Shown here: in pieces, positions 16,893-24,639 of the stretch
Layout of the letters: each line of letters starts with the position of its first letter
Numbering within the stretch: position 1 is the first letter of the stretch
NCBI RefSeq assembly: GCF_034661175.1
Contig: NZ_CP141058.1
Coordinates: 3,348,001-3,412,000, forward strand
DNA: 64,000 bases
Direction: 5' to 3'
Origin: Nocardioides renjunii
GTDB taxonomy: Bacteria; Actinomycetota; Actinomycetes; Propionibacteriales; Nocardioidaceae
Made by a program: the position numbers and the translations under genes
The notes under the pieces: generated by a model
The model's database searches: none
What the model was told of the DNA's origin: nothing
What the model saw: the letters and a program-made list of their open reading frames with translations, nothing else

Positions 16893-17335
16893 GATCTCTC
16901 CTTGGTGGGGTCGCGGGCGGTGTGGTCCCCCAGTGTCGCCCAGCCGTTGCACCGGTGGTCCACCGGACCGCTGTGCGGCCCTCCAACTCCCCCGCACGCA
17001 CTCCTCGACCACGACCAACGGTGGTCTGCCGATGTCCCGATGTGCGTCGGGGGCGACCCGCAGGCGGCACTCTGGCTCCCATGAGCAGGACGACACTCGC
17101 CTTGCGGGTCTCGCTCGTCGGAGGCTGCGCCATGACGTTGCTGTCGTGCAGTCGGCGGGCGTCGCACTCGTCAGGGCCTTGCTGGCATGAGCCGTCGGCA
17201 CCCGGGGTGGTGACCTCCGAGGACGCCGGGACATGTCGCCGACACGTCGGTGAACGGTGTCAGCCAGCTGCGTCAGGCGGTGAGCTCAGTTCCAGCACCG
17301 ATCCGCTGTCCGCGCTTCCACTTCCCTGTGCTCGA
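16893..17335. other. Intergenic region, no convincing gene
   Basis: About 440 bp between two minus-strand genes. A plus-strand frame from ATG 17081 encodes a lipoprotein-like start (AMTLLSC), but it runs into the HAD gene on the opposite strand, has mixed third-position bases and no clear ribosome site, so it is not called. The first bases carry the ribosome site of the DoxX-like gene. Confidence 0.4.
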
Positions 17336-17986
17336 TCACCCCAGGAGCGCTGCGAGGTCCGCGACGGTGCGGCCCTCGAGGGTCGGCCAGGTGGCGAAGG
17401 CGCCGGCTGCGGGCAGCACCGCATCGTTCGGTACCGCGATCGTCGCGGCGCCCGACGCCAGTGCCGACGCGAGCCCGTTGGGTGAGTCCTCGACCGCCAC
17501 GCACTGCTCGATGCGTACGCCGAGCAGCTCGGCCGCTCGGAGGTACGGCTCGGGCGAGGGCTTGGTCTGGGCGACGTCCTCGGACCCGACGACCACACTG
17601 ATCGCGCCGTCCGGCGCGGCATCCGCGACCAGTGTCGCCATCTCGTGGGAGGAGGTGGTGGCGATGGCACACGGGATCCCCTGGCGCCGCAACGCCGCGA
17701 GCAGCTCACGCACGCCCGGGCGCCACGGCACGGTCTCGCGCAGCGAGTCGATGACCGCGCGTTCCAGCGTCGCGACCAGCTCAGCCGACTCCAGCTCGAC
17801 GCCCACGGCCTGCATCGCCACCGCGGTGTCGTGCATGTCCGCACCCACCAGCGCCAGCCCCTGCTCGGTCGACCACGTTCCGCCGTGCTGCTCCGCCAGG
17901 ACGAACTGCTGCGCGATCCAGATCGGCTCGCTGTCGATGAGCGTGCCGTCCATGTCCCACAGAACGGCCGCGAGGGTGCTGGTCAC
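17336..17986 (-). CDS. HAD-superfamily phosphatase / beta-phosphoglucomutase-like
   Basis: A 216-aa HAD hydrolase. Motif I is DMDGTLIDSEP (nucleophile Asp at about residue 12), motif II is the Thr/Ser in AIATTSSH, and motif IV is CVAVEDSPNGL. The alpha-helical cap after motif I makes it subclass I, like beta-phosphoglucomutase and small sugar-phosphate phosphatases. The GTG start (VTSTLAAVLWDMDGT) places motif I at the usual distance from the N-terminus. The substrate cannot be told. It is divergent from the carotenoid oxygenase gene. Confidence 0.85.
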   Translation of the reverse strand: MTSTLAAVLWDMDGTLIDSEPIWIAQQFVLAEQHGGTWSTEQGLALVGADMHDTAVAMQAVGVELESAELVATLERAVIDSLRETVPWRPGVRELLAALRRQGIPCAIATTSSHEMATLVADAAPDGAISVVVGSEDVAQTKPSPEPYLRAAELLGVRIEQCVAVEDSPNGLASALASGAATIAVPNDAVLPAAGAFATWPTLEGRTVADLAALLG

Positions 17987-18224
17987 GGGCGCAGTATGCC
18001 CGCTGCCGACGACCGACCCGGGCGTTGCCGTCTGCTCCGCGCATGAAGCTCGTTCTCTGACGACGCGAGCAGAGGAAGGCAACGGGGTGCACCCGCGATC
18101 CACCCAGGCGGATGCCCGACTTCCGACGGATCCGGATGCCCCAGCAGACAGCGATTGACGCGTCGCACCTCAGGGTGTGTATTGGATGGGGCCGGATCGG
18201 CGGCCCGATGCCAGGGAGCAGACG

Positions 18225-19577
18225 ATGACTGCAGCGACGTACCTCGACGGCAACTTCGCGCCGGTGGCCACCGAGGTGACTGCGGCGGATCTCGAGGTCA
18301 CGGGCGCCGTCCCGCCGGGCCTGGCGGGCAGGTACATCCGCACCGGACCCAACCCGTTCGCAGCCGAGGCCGACACGTACCACTGGTTCGCGGGCGACGG
18401 GATGGTGCACGGCGTGGACCTGCACGGCGGGCGGCCCCGCTGGTACCGCAACCGCTGGGTGCGCAGCCCCGAGGCCAGCGCGCACCTCGGTGGGTCCCCC
18501 GTGCCCCGCGCGGACGGCGGGTGGTACCCCGGCTCGGGCAACACCAACGTCTTCGCCCACGCCGGCCGGATCCTGGCCGTGACCGAGGGGTCGCTGCCCT
18601 ACGAGCTGACGGGCGACCTCGACACGGTCGCCACGCGCAACTTCGGCGGCCCCCTTCCCGGTGGCATCAACGCCCACCCCAAGTTCGACCCGAGCACCGG
18701 CGAGATGCACGTGATGAGCTACGGCTTCGACAGCCCCGCGTTGCGCTACCACGTGGTCGACCCCTCCGGGGAGCTCGTCAGCACGGTCGACATCGACCTC
18801 CCCGCCCCGGTCATGCTCCACGACATGGGCCTGACAGCGTCCCGGGTCGTGCTCTTCGACCTGCCTGTCGTCTTCGACCTGGAGCTTGCCCTGCAGGGGG
18901 TCTCCCTGCCCTTCCGATGGCGACCCGACAACGGCGCCCGGGTCGGCGTCCTGCCCCGCGCCGGCACCGCGTCCGACGTCGTGTGGATCGACGTCGAGCC
19001 GTGCTTCGTCTACCACCCCCTCAACGCCTTCGACGCCGGCGACCAGGTGATCATCGACCTGGTGGTGCACGACCACGCCTTCGCCGAGGACGGAGAGCCC
19101 CTGTCCGACCGCCCGCGCCTGGAGCGCTGGACGATCGACCCGCAGGCACGCAAGGTCCTCACCGAGACGATCGACGACCGCGGCACGGAGTTCCCCCGCG
19201 GGGACGAACGTCTCACCGGCCTCCGCCACCGCTACGGCTACACGATCGGTGCGTCCTCGGTGCGCGACCTCGGCGCCCTCGGCGACGACCCCCGGACAGC
19301 TGTCCGCAAGCACGACCTCGTCGGCGGCACCAACGTCGAGATGGATCTGGGCCCCGGCCGCATCGCCAGCGAGATGGTGTTCGTCCCGGCCGACAGCGCG
19401 GCTGGCGAGGACGACGGGTGGCTCATGGGCTACGTGTACGACGCCGCGCGCGGCGCCAGCGACCTGGTGATCATCGACGCCCACGACTTCGGGCATCCGG
19501 TGGCGGCGGTCCACCTGCCGGTGCGGGTGCCGCAGGGGTTCCACGGGAACTGGATCCCCGACTCCGCCCTCGCCTGA
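18225..19577 (+). CDS. Carotenoid cleavage oxygenase family protein
   Basis: A 450-aa protein of the RPE65/carotenoid cleavage dioxygenase family, non-haem iron enzymes with a seven-bladed propeller. The four iron-binding histidines can be placed in INAHPKFD, VMLHDMGLT, VYHPLNAFD and the C-terminal QGFHGNW. The N-terminus PPGLAGRYIRTGPNPF and the DGMVHGV motif are characteristic. The ATG has AGGGAG about 8 nt upstream. No carotenoid synthesis genes are nearby, so the substrate could be a carotenoid, an apocarotenoid or a stilbene-like compound. Confidence 0.88.
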   Translation: MTAATYLDGNFAPVATEVTAADLEVTGAVPPGLAGRYIRTGPNPFAAEADTYHWFAGDGMVHGVDLHGGRPRWYRNRWVRSPEASAHLGGSPVPRADGGWYPGSGNTNVFAHAGRILAVTEGSLPYELTGDLDTVATRNFGGPLPGGINAHPKFDPSTGEMHVMSYGFDSPALRYHVVDPSGELVSTVDIDLPAPVMLHDMGLTASRVVLFDLPVVFDLELALQGVSLPFRWRPDNGARVGVLPRAGTASDVVWIDVEPCFVYHPLNAFDAGDQVIIDLVVHDHAFAEDGEPLSDRPRLERWTIDPQARKVLTETIDDRGTEFPRGDERLTGLRHRYGYTIGASSVRDLGALGDDPRTAVRKHDLVGGTNVEMDLGPGRIASEMVFVPADSAAGEDDGWLMGYVYDAARGASDLVIIDAHDFGHPVAAVHLPVRVPQGFHGNWIPDSALA

Positions 19578-19599
19578 CCGACGAGGGTCCGGGGACGCC

Positions 19600-19836
19600 G
19601 TGGGCGTCGACCACCCGGTGGCGAACGGCTTGGGCAGGCAGTCGTCGGCGCCGGACCGTCACGGCGTCATGCTCACCACCCCCGCGGACGGCGCTCGAGC
19701 CGGCGCCTACCACGGCCTCCTGCGCGCCTGGGCGGTCGACGACGACTGGTTCCCGGCCGAGTGGGTGCGGCTGGCGGAACTCACGGACTACGACGGGCTG
19801 GTCAACGTCGTGGTGTTGCGACCGCGTGACTCCTGA
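19600..19836 (+). CDS. Small hypothetical protein
   Basis: A 78-aa product with good GC-rich codon bias. It contains GVMLTTPADGARAGAYHGLL and ends EWVRLAELTDYDGLVNVVVL. No family is recognised and there is no signal peptide or membrane segment. The start is uncertain: GTG 19600 lacks a strong ribosome site, and ATG 19669 is an alternative. It sits 22 bp after the carotenoid oxygenase and may be co-transcribed. Confidence 0.55.
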   Translation: MGVDHPVANGLGRQSSAPDRHGVMLTTPADGARAGAYHGLLRAWAVDDDWFPAEWVRLAELTDYDGLVNVVVLRPRDS

Positions 19837-19915
19837 CTCGTTCGAGCATTGGACTCGCGGGTCCCGGGTACGCACGGGCAGGCCATGAAGTAGTCCGGAC
19901 TGCCTCAGCGGCTTA

Positions 19916-19949
19916 GGCCCCGGTGCTGTAGAAGCCGGGCACCGGGGCC
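19916..19949. terminator. Bidirectional hairpin terminator
   Basis: An 11-bp perfect stem (GGCCCCGGTGC with its complement) with a 12-nt loop lies between the convergent small hypothetical gene and the GAF-ANTAR gene. Confidence 0.7.
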
Positions 19950-19981
19950 GCCACCTCATCGAACGAGCAGGAGGCGGCTTC

Positions 19982-20680
19982 TCAGTCGAGGTCCAGCAGC
20001 TTGCGGGTGCGCGCTATCTCCTCGGCGACGTCGATGAGCTTGCGGTTGGCGTGTGAGGAGGCACGCCGCAGGTAGTCGAACGCCTGGTCGGCGGTGATGT
20101 CGAGGCGTTCCATCAGGATGCCCTCGGCCCGGCCGATCGTGATCCTGCTCAGCAGCGCGATCCCGAGATGGTCGATCTCGCGCTCCGCGGTCATGACGAC
20201 GGCGAGGTGGCCGGCGAGGGCGTGCGCCACTGCGACGTCGTCGACGTCGAAGCGCTGTCCCTGCTTGGCGTAGAGGCTCAGTGCGCCGTAGGACCGCTTG
20301 TCCTTGAAGATGAGCACCGAGATCATCGACTCGACGCCCAGCTCCTCGTACGCGCGCGGCGCCCATTGTGTCCAGCGGCGCTCCTGCGACAGGTCGGGGC
20401 TCACGAATGTGTCCTGGTCGCGGTCCAGCTCGATACATGGGCCTTCGCCCAACTCGTGCTGGAGCTCGTTGGCCCGTCGGACGACACCGTCCGTGCTGAC
20501 TCTCGTGATGATCTGCCCGTGCTTGTCGTTGAGCGTGATGCCCGCGTGGTCACACCGGGTCACGAGTGTCACCGCCGACTCGATGGCGAGCTGGAGGCGA
20601 GCAGTCTCGTCGGGTGCATTGCTGAGCGCACGCGTCAGCTCTGAGAACTCACCGATCAATTGTTTCGCCTCGCTTGCCAA
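19982..20680 (-). CDS. GAF-ANTAR RNA-binding antiterminator
   Basis: A 232-aa protein with a GAF sensor (about residues 1-150; CDHAGITL, ELGEGPCIELDRDQDTFVSP, YGALSLYAKQGQRFD) and a C-terminal ANTAR domain (SRITIGRAEGILMERLDITA, then YLRRASSHANRKLIDVAEEI). Such proteins sense a small molecule or redox state and bind hairpins in nascent RNA to stop termination. The start is TTG at 20680; no clear ribosome site precedes it, so the exact start is uncertain. The ANTAR part is closest to the stand-alone ANTAR at 13741-14007. Confidence 0.85.
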   Translation of the reverse strand: MASEAKQLIGEFSELTRALSNAPDETARLQLAIESAVTLVTRCDHAGITLNDKHGQIITRVSTDGVVRRANELQHELGEGPCIELDRDQDTFVSPDLSQERRWTQWAPRAYEELGVESMISVLIFKDKRSYGALSLYAKQGQRFDVDDVAVAHALAGHLAVVMTAEREIDHLGIALLSRITIGRAEGILMERLDITADQAFDYLRRASSHANRKLIDVAEEIARTRKLLDLD

Positions 20681-21041
20681 GGACTCGGTCCGGTCCCCGG
20701 CGACCCGAGGCCTTGGAACAGTAGTTCGTCGCGCCTGACGGGGCTACACCCAACCGTGTGTCAGCGCACGCGAGACGCTGCGGAGGCTGTTCGACAAGGC
20801 GGCTCAGGGCGGGCATGGCGCTGACGACGACGCGCATGCCAGCCCACAGGCCCGTCGGGCATCGCAGACGCCCCAAGAGCCCCGCTCGCCTACCCCGAGA
20901 AGGCGGGCGGGGCGTCGGGCCGGTTGAGAAGCGGCTAGCTCTTCGCCCGGCGAGGTGCGCGGAGCAGCTGCGCTGCCAGGTGGGTGGCCGTGGCGGCGAA
21001 CATGCCCACGACGTGACCGAGAGAGCGCACGTACATCGAGC
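20681..21041. other. Intergenic region with one terminator hairpin
   Basis: About 360 bp between two minus-strand genes. Apart from the hairpin at 20879-20913, no gene, promoter or RNA was recognised. Short open frames here have poor codon bias. Confidence 0.4.
20879..20913 (-). terminator. Hairpin terminator after small membrane protein gene
   Basis: A 12-bp stem (GCCCCGCTCGCC against GGCGGGCGGGGC, one T-G pair) with an 11-nt loop lies about 130 bp past the stop of the gene at 21042-21320. Confidence 0.6.
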
Positions 21042-21320
21042 TCAACGGTCGTCGCGGTGGACGGCGTCGTCGTAGAAGTCGCGGCTACCGGACTTCGCCA
21101 ACCCCCGGCTGATCATGTAGCCGATGGTCAGGAGAGTGACGTAGAACCATGCTTCTTGGGGGCCGAAGTCGCTCGCGTCGGTCAGCGCAGCGGCGATCAG
21201 GACGGCCAGGGCTACCACGACGTAAGCGACGAGCTCGGTGGTCTTGTACGAAGACTTGGTCTCCGTGCTGATTCGGCGTCCCGTGGTGTGGTCGGACGTG
21301 GTGTTGGTGTTACTGGACAT
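21042..21320 (-). CDS. Small two-helix membrane protein (paralogue B)
   Basis: A 92-aa protein with the same plan as paralogue A at 12053-12343: polar Asn/Thr-rich N-terminus, STETKSSYKTTEL, two hydrophobic helices (VVVALAVLIAAALTD; FYVTLLTIGYMISRGLA) and KSGSRDFYDD. About 60 of 72 core residues are identical, pointing to recent duplication. The ATG (MSSNTNTTS) was chosen by alignment with paralogue A; the frame remains open upstream to 21494 but looks non-coding. A sigma-B-like promoter lies 77 bp upstream. Function unknown; likely stress-induced. Confidence 0.75.
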   Translation of the reverse strand: MSSNTNTTSDHTTGRRISTETKSSYKTTELVAYVVVALAVLIAAALTDASDFGPQEAWFYVTLLTIGYMISRGLAKSGSRDFYDDAVHRDDR

Positions 21321-21396
21321 GATGCGTCCTTGCGTCTCGTAGAAAGCGGTCTCGAGGTCTAGGAGGACGCTGGCACCCGTGCGGTGCAGCACTCCT

Positions 21397-21421
21397 GTAC
21401 CCGCTTCCGAGATCGCGATTC
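21397..21421 (-). promoter_or_regulatory. Putative sigma-B/F-type promoter for paralogue B
   Basis: Reading the minus strand: GAAT, a 15-nt spacer, then GGGTAC, matching GNNT-N14-16-GGGTAC. The spacer length and the -10 hexamer are the same as upstream of paralogue A. Confidence 0.55.
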
Positions 21422-21604
21422 GCACGTCGGAGCAGTCAAAGGCCAAAGGCCACGCCTCGACGTCGTCCTGTTGATCCGGCACTGGCTGACTCATCTGGTC
21501 ATCATGCTCCGGCTCGCGAGTGATGGCAGCGGCTGTACGCCCCGCGGCCAGCAGTGCGCCGCGGGCGCCTCAGAGAGCTCGTCGGCCCAGAGGCCGGCAC
21601 GGTC

Positions 21605-22357
21605 TCACGGCAGGACGGCGGCCGCTCGGGCGTGCTGGATGAGCAGCTCGTACCTCAGGTCGCGGTCGACGACGCGACTTGCTGTGACGCTCAGCTTGAT
21701 GCCGTGGTCCCGGGCATAGCGGCGGAGGACTGCGAAGGCGTCGTCCATGCTGAGGTCCCCGGCGTAGGCGATGACGCCCTTGGCCTGCTCGACGGTGATG
21801 CGGCTGGTGAGTGCCTTTTGGAGCTGCGAGTTCACGGTTGCCCGGTCGGTGGCGGATCGGTCGTTGACGATCGCGACAGAAGCGACGTGGAGCAGGGCCT
21901 GAGCGAGCGCAAGGTCGTCGGCGTCGAGCGCGCCGGGCTGGTCTCCGAAGAGTCCGAGGGCACCGAGGACGTTGCCGGTGAGCCGCATGGGAAGCGCATG
22001 GACTGACCTGAAGCCGGCCCGGCCTGCGGCGGCGCTGAACTGGGGCCAGCGTTCCTCAGCTTCCGCCAGGTCGGGGACCAGCACCCGTTGCCCGTCATGG
22101 AAGCAGTCCAAGCAGGGCCCCTCGTCACGTTGGAGCTGGAACATCTCCAAGTGATGCATCCGGTCGGAGGTCGAGGCAGCCAGGTGCAGGACTCCTCGTC
22201 CGTCGGCCAGCAGGAGGCCTGCGGCGGAGATGTCGAGGAGCTCGGCGCAGTAGTCGGTGAGCTGGGCGAGCACGTCGACGACGTCGTAGTCGTCGACCAG
22301 CTCGTTGGACATTGCCACGAAGGCATGGATGACTTCTCGTTCTCGGCCCTCAGTCAT
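21605..22357 (-). CDS. GAF-ANTAR antiterminator
   Basis: A 250-aa protein with a GAF domain (DVLAQLTDYCAELLDISAAG, DEGPCLDCFHDGQRVLVPDL, ALPMRLTGNVLGALGLF) and an ANTAR domain at the C-terminus (SRITVEQAKGVIAYAGDLSM, then DDAFAVLRRYARDHGIKLS). The ATG (MTEGREREVIHAF) lies within the end of the upstream GAF-ANTAR gene, an 8-nt overlap, so the two are one operon and may form a heteromeric sensor pair. The ligand is unknown. Codons are somewhat less GC-rich than in the core-gene part of the window. Confidence 0.85.
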   Translation of the reverse strand: MTEGREREVIHAFVAMSNELVDDYDVVDVLAQLTDYCAELLDISAAGLLLADGRGVLHLAASTSDRMHHLEMFQLQRDEGPCLDCFHDGQRVLVPDLAEAEERWPQFSAAAGRAGFRSVHALPMRLTGNVLGALGLFGDQPGALDADDLALAQALLHVASVAIVNDRSATDRATVNSQLQKALTSRITVEQAKGVIAYAGDLSMDDAFAVLRRYARDHGIKLSVTASRVVDRDLRYELLIQHARAAAVLP

Positions 22358-23123
22358 TGGACGGCCTCTCCCGCACGACGCGCGTGTCCTTGTCCAGCAT
22401 GAGCCTGCGTTCGACGATGGCGCCGGCCACCTGGCTTGCGGTCTGCCCGGTTGCGATGGCATGGGCTCGAAGACGCACCAAGGCCTCGGCAGCGTCGACG
22501 TCGAGCGCGGCCACGAGCATCCCGGTCGCCTGGTAGACCTCGACCCGTTCCAGCTCTGCCTGGTGATCCGGACCAGCCAGCATGTTCGTGACGACGGCCT
22601 CCTCGTCAGTGTTCATACCCACGCCCTCTGCGATCAGATCGAGGAGCGGCGCCGAGGCGAGCTCTGCGGTCAGCATCGCCCCGGCCAGGGCGTCGCCTTC
22701 CAGTGGCCCCGGCTCCGCGCGGAAGAGGTCGAGAGCGCCGACGCACACGGACGCGACCACGATGGGTAGGGCGAACACGCTCCGGATGCCGTCATTGAGC
22801 AGCGCTCCTCGCACGAGAGGCCATCGCTGTTCACGCGGAGCGTCGAGGTTCGGAACGAGCACGGCCTCTCGCGTGGCCACCGCGTCCAGACACGGTCCCT
22901 CGCCGAAGGTGAACTGATATTCGTCCAGGCGGCGACTCGCTTCGCTGCTGGCGCCGAACGTCCCAGTCGATGCCCCCTTGTAGACCATCGACAACGCGAC
23001 TCCGTCGACTCCGACCAACCCGACGCAGGTGGCGCACAACTCGTCGGCCGTCGCGAGACCGGGTCGGCTGCTGGACACCGCGGCGTTCAGCTGAGCCCTC
23101 ATCGCGTCCACGGAAGCAGTCAC
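22350..23123 (-). CDS. GAF-ANTAR antiterminator, first gene of pair
   Basis: A 257-aa protein with GAF domain (ELCATCVGLVGVDGVALSMV, FGEGPCLDAVATREAVLVPN, FALPIVVASVCVGALDLFRA) and a more divergent ANTAR region (YQATGMLVAALDVDAAEALV, then RLRAHAIATGQTASQVA). The MAxAxGML-type start of the RNA-binding helices is weaker than in the other members. The GTG start gives VTASVDAMRAQLN, with a purine-rich GGGAGGAAC upstream. It overlaps the next GAF-ANTAR gene by 8 nt. Confidence 0.82.
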   Translation of the reverse strand: MTASVDAMRAQLNAAVSSSRPGLATADELCATCVGLVGVDGVALSMVYKGASTGTFGASSEASRRLDEYQFTFGEGPCLDAVATREAVLVPNLDAPREQRWPLVRGALLNDGIRSVFALPIVVASVCVGALDLFRAEPGPLEGDALAGAMLTAELASAPLLDLIAEGVGMNTDEEAVVTNMLAGPDHQAELERVEVYQATGMLVAALDVDAAEALVRLRAHAIATGQTASQVAGAIVERRLMLDKDTRVVRERPSND

Positions 23124-23315
23124 CCGTTCCTCCCCTCAAGACGCGATCGCGCCGGCCTGATCACGAATGACCTCAGCGTAGACCGGATGGCGCGACACCA
23201 GTCCCAGGCGCTGGTCGAGCGACGTGGGCGCATCCGACATCACGCGATCGTGGGAATCGCCCTGGCACAGCTGTCGCGGGTTCACGCGGAGGGGCTGCGG
23301 CACCGCCCGTGGGCG

Positions 23316-23612
23316 TCAAGCGATCTTCCTGGTCTCGACGATGTCCTTCGCGATGCGCACGAGCTTGCGGTTCTCGTCCATCGACCGCCGGCGCAAGTAC
23401 GAGAAGGCAGATTCGGCGTCGGTGTCGAGCCGGATCATCAGGATGCCTGTGGCCTGCCCGATGAGTTCTCGACTCGCGATGGCTGTGTGGAGCTGCCGGT
23501 TCGTCTCAGCGAGCTCGGCTCCCGACGGACCGACACCAGAACGATCGGCGGGCGCCGGTGGATCGTGCGCATGGTCTTGAGGAGAAGGGGGCTCGTACGT
23601 GGCGCTGGTCAT
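23316..23612 (-). CDS. Stand-alone ANTAR-domain protein
   Basis: A 98-aa protein with a Pro-rich N-terminus (about 35 residues, EPPSPQDHAHDPPAP), a short helix and an ANTAR domain (ELIGQATGILMIRLDTDAES, then YLRRRSMDENRKLVRIAKDI). Like the protein at 13741-14007 it has no sensor domain. It lies about 190 bp downstream of the GAF-ANTAR pair on the same strand and may belong to the same transcription unit. Confidence 0.82.
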   Translation of the reverse strand: MTSATYEPPSPQDHAHDPPAPADRSGVGPSGAELAETNRQLHTAIASRELIGQATGILMIRLDTDAESAFSYLRRRSMDENRKLVRIAKDIVETRKIA

Positions 23613-23821
23613 AGAAGATCCCGGTCTGTGCGCGATGCAGGTGGCACGCGCTACCGGGACTGGGGCAGCGTCACGTGTGAGGCAACGCTTCGAGGCTAGA
23701 CCCGCTAGGCACTCAGGGCAATGCTCATCAGCCCCTCACCTCAAGTCGCGAAGGCTTTCGCGCGGGTCAGGGGCGTTGGTCACCCGGCCACGCCGGTCGA
23801 AGCCGGACGAGGGTCTCGACC

Positions 23822-24050
23822 GTGGTGCCCGCCTTCGCCAACCGTGACGACATCGGCGTGCTGCTGCAGGCTGCACTGGCGCACGCGCAGCTCGAGTCGA
23901 TCCACCCCTTCACCGACGGCACCGGCCACGCAGCCATCAACCGCCTCCACGACTCGGGCGTGATCCGACCACTCACCACGCGCGCCCGCAACCAGGCCCG
24001 CGTCGCCTCGGCCCAGCCCCACTGCCTCGTCCCTGAGTGGATCTACAAGC
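23822..24050 (+). pseudogene. Fic/DOC-family gene fragment (decayed)
   Basis: A plus-strand frame encodes PAFANRDDIGVLLQAALAHA, then QLESIHPFTDGTGHAAINRL. This is clearly the Fic core, whose active motif is HPFxDGNGR. Here Asn is replaced by Thr and the Arg by His, and only about 70 residues of similarity remain, with no normal N-terminus and no C-terminal helices. AMPylation activity would be lost. It is best read as a relic of a Fic protein or toxin in a gene-poor stretch. Confidence 0.65.
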
Positions 24051-24114
24051 GCTCGCCTACGACCGCACCGATCTACCTCGTGGAGCGACCAGATCTGCCG
24101 ATGTGCGCGTTCAG

Positions 24115-24369
24115 TCAGATCCAGCTGCCGCGCGAGCCGGGCCGAGGCCCAGGGGCGCGGTCGAAAGGTGCCTTGAGGGCGTCCAGGGTGAGACCCGCGA
24201 GAAGCACTACGACCAGGCCGCCGACCATAGTCGCCAGCACGGGAGGCAAGCTGCGCGTCGCCAGGGCGACGACGGCGCAAGAAGTGAAGAGGGCAACGGC
24301 GGCAACTGCACCGAAGACCTTCCACGTCACGCGGCGGACGGCCGTCCGGATGTCACCACGGTGTCCCAT
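24115..24369 (-). CDS. Small membrane protein, two helices
   Basis: An 84-aa protein starting MGHRGDIRTAVRRVTWKVFG, with two hydrophobic helices (AVAAVALFTSCAVVALAT and VLATMVGGLVVVLLAGLTLD) and a short basic tail. The ATG at 24369 was preferred to an upstream start because the upstream part has no helix and poor codon bias. No family was recognised and there is no operon partner. Confidence 0.5.
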   Translation of the reverse strand: MGHRGDIRTAVRRVTWKVFGAVAAVALFTSCAVVALATRSLPPVLATMVGGLVVVLLAGLTLDALKAPFDRAPGPRPGSRGSWI

Positions 24370-24639
24370 GACGTGAGTGTGGCGTACACAGGCCGCAGAT
24401 GCACGGGCCTTGACATCCAAGCCTGGCCAGATCCCGATCCTGCGGGAAGTGTCCTAGTAGCCGCGATGAGTGCGTCTCTGCGCCGCCCATGCAGTGCATC
24501 TCAAGCCGGATCGGAGCGGTACGCGAGCTCGCTGATCGCACATCGGAACTGGCCGTCAGCGCGCGAGCGACGAAGCCCTTGCGGACTCTTCGCGGACTGG
24601 GGGGGCGCACCCGCTCTGACCTGCACAAACAGCGATGCG

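Noticed and set aside
17081..17485. Plus-strand frame with a lipoprotein-like start (AMTLLSC)
   Set aside because: No clear ribosome site, mixed third-position bases, and the second half lies antisense inside the HAD phosphatase gene.
19837..19967. Distant inverted repeat CTCGTTCGA / TCGAACGAG flanking a hairpin, considered as attachment site or element ends
   Set aside because: Only 9 bp, no transposase or integrase and no target duplication; chance in GC-rich DNA is likely.
21321..21494. N-terminal extension of small membrane protein B by 58 residues
   Set aside because: The extension contains the sigma-B-like promoter, is absent from paralogue A and has weaker coding bias.
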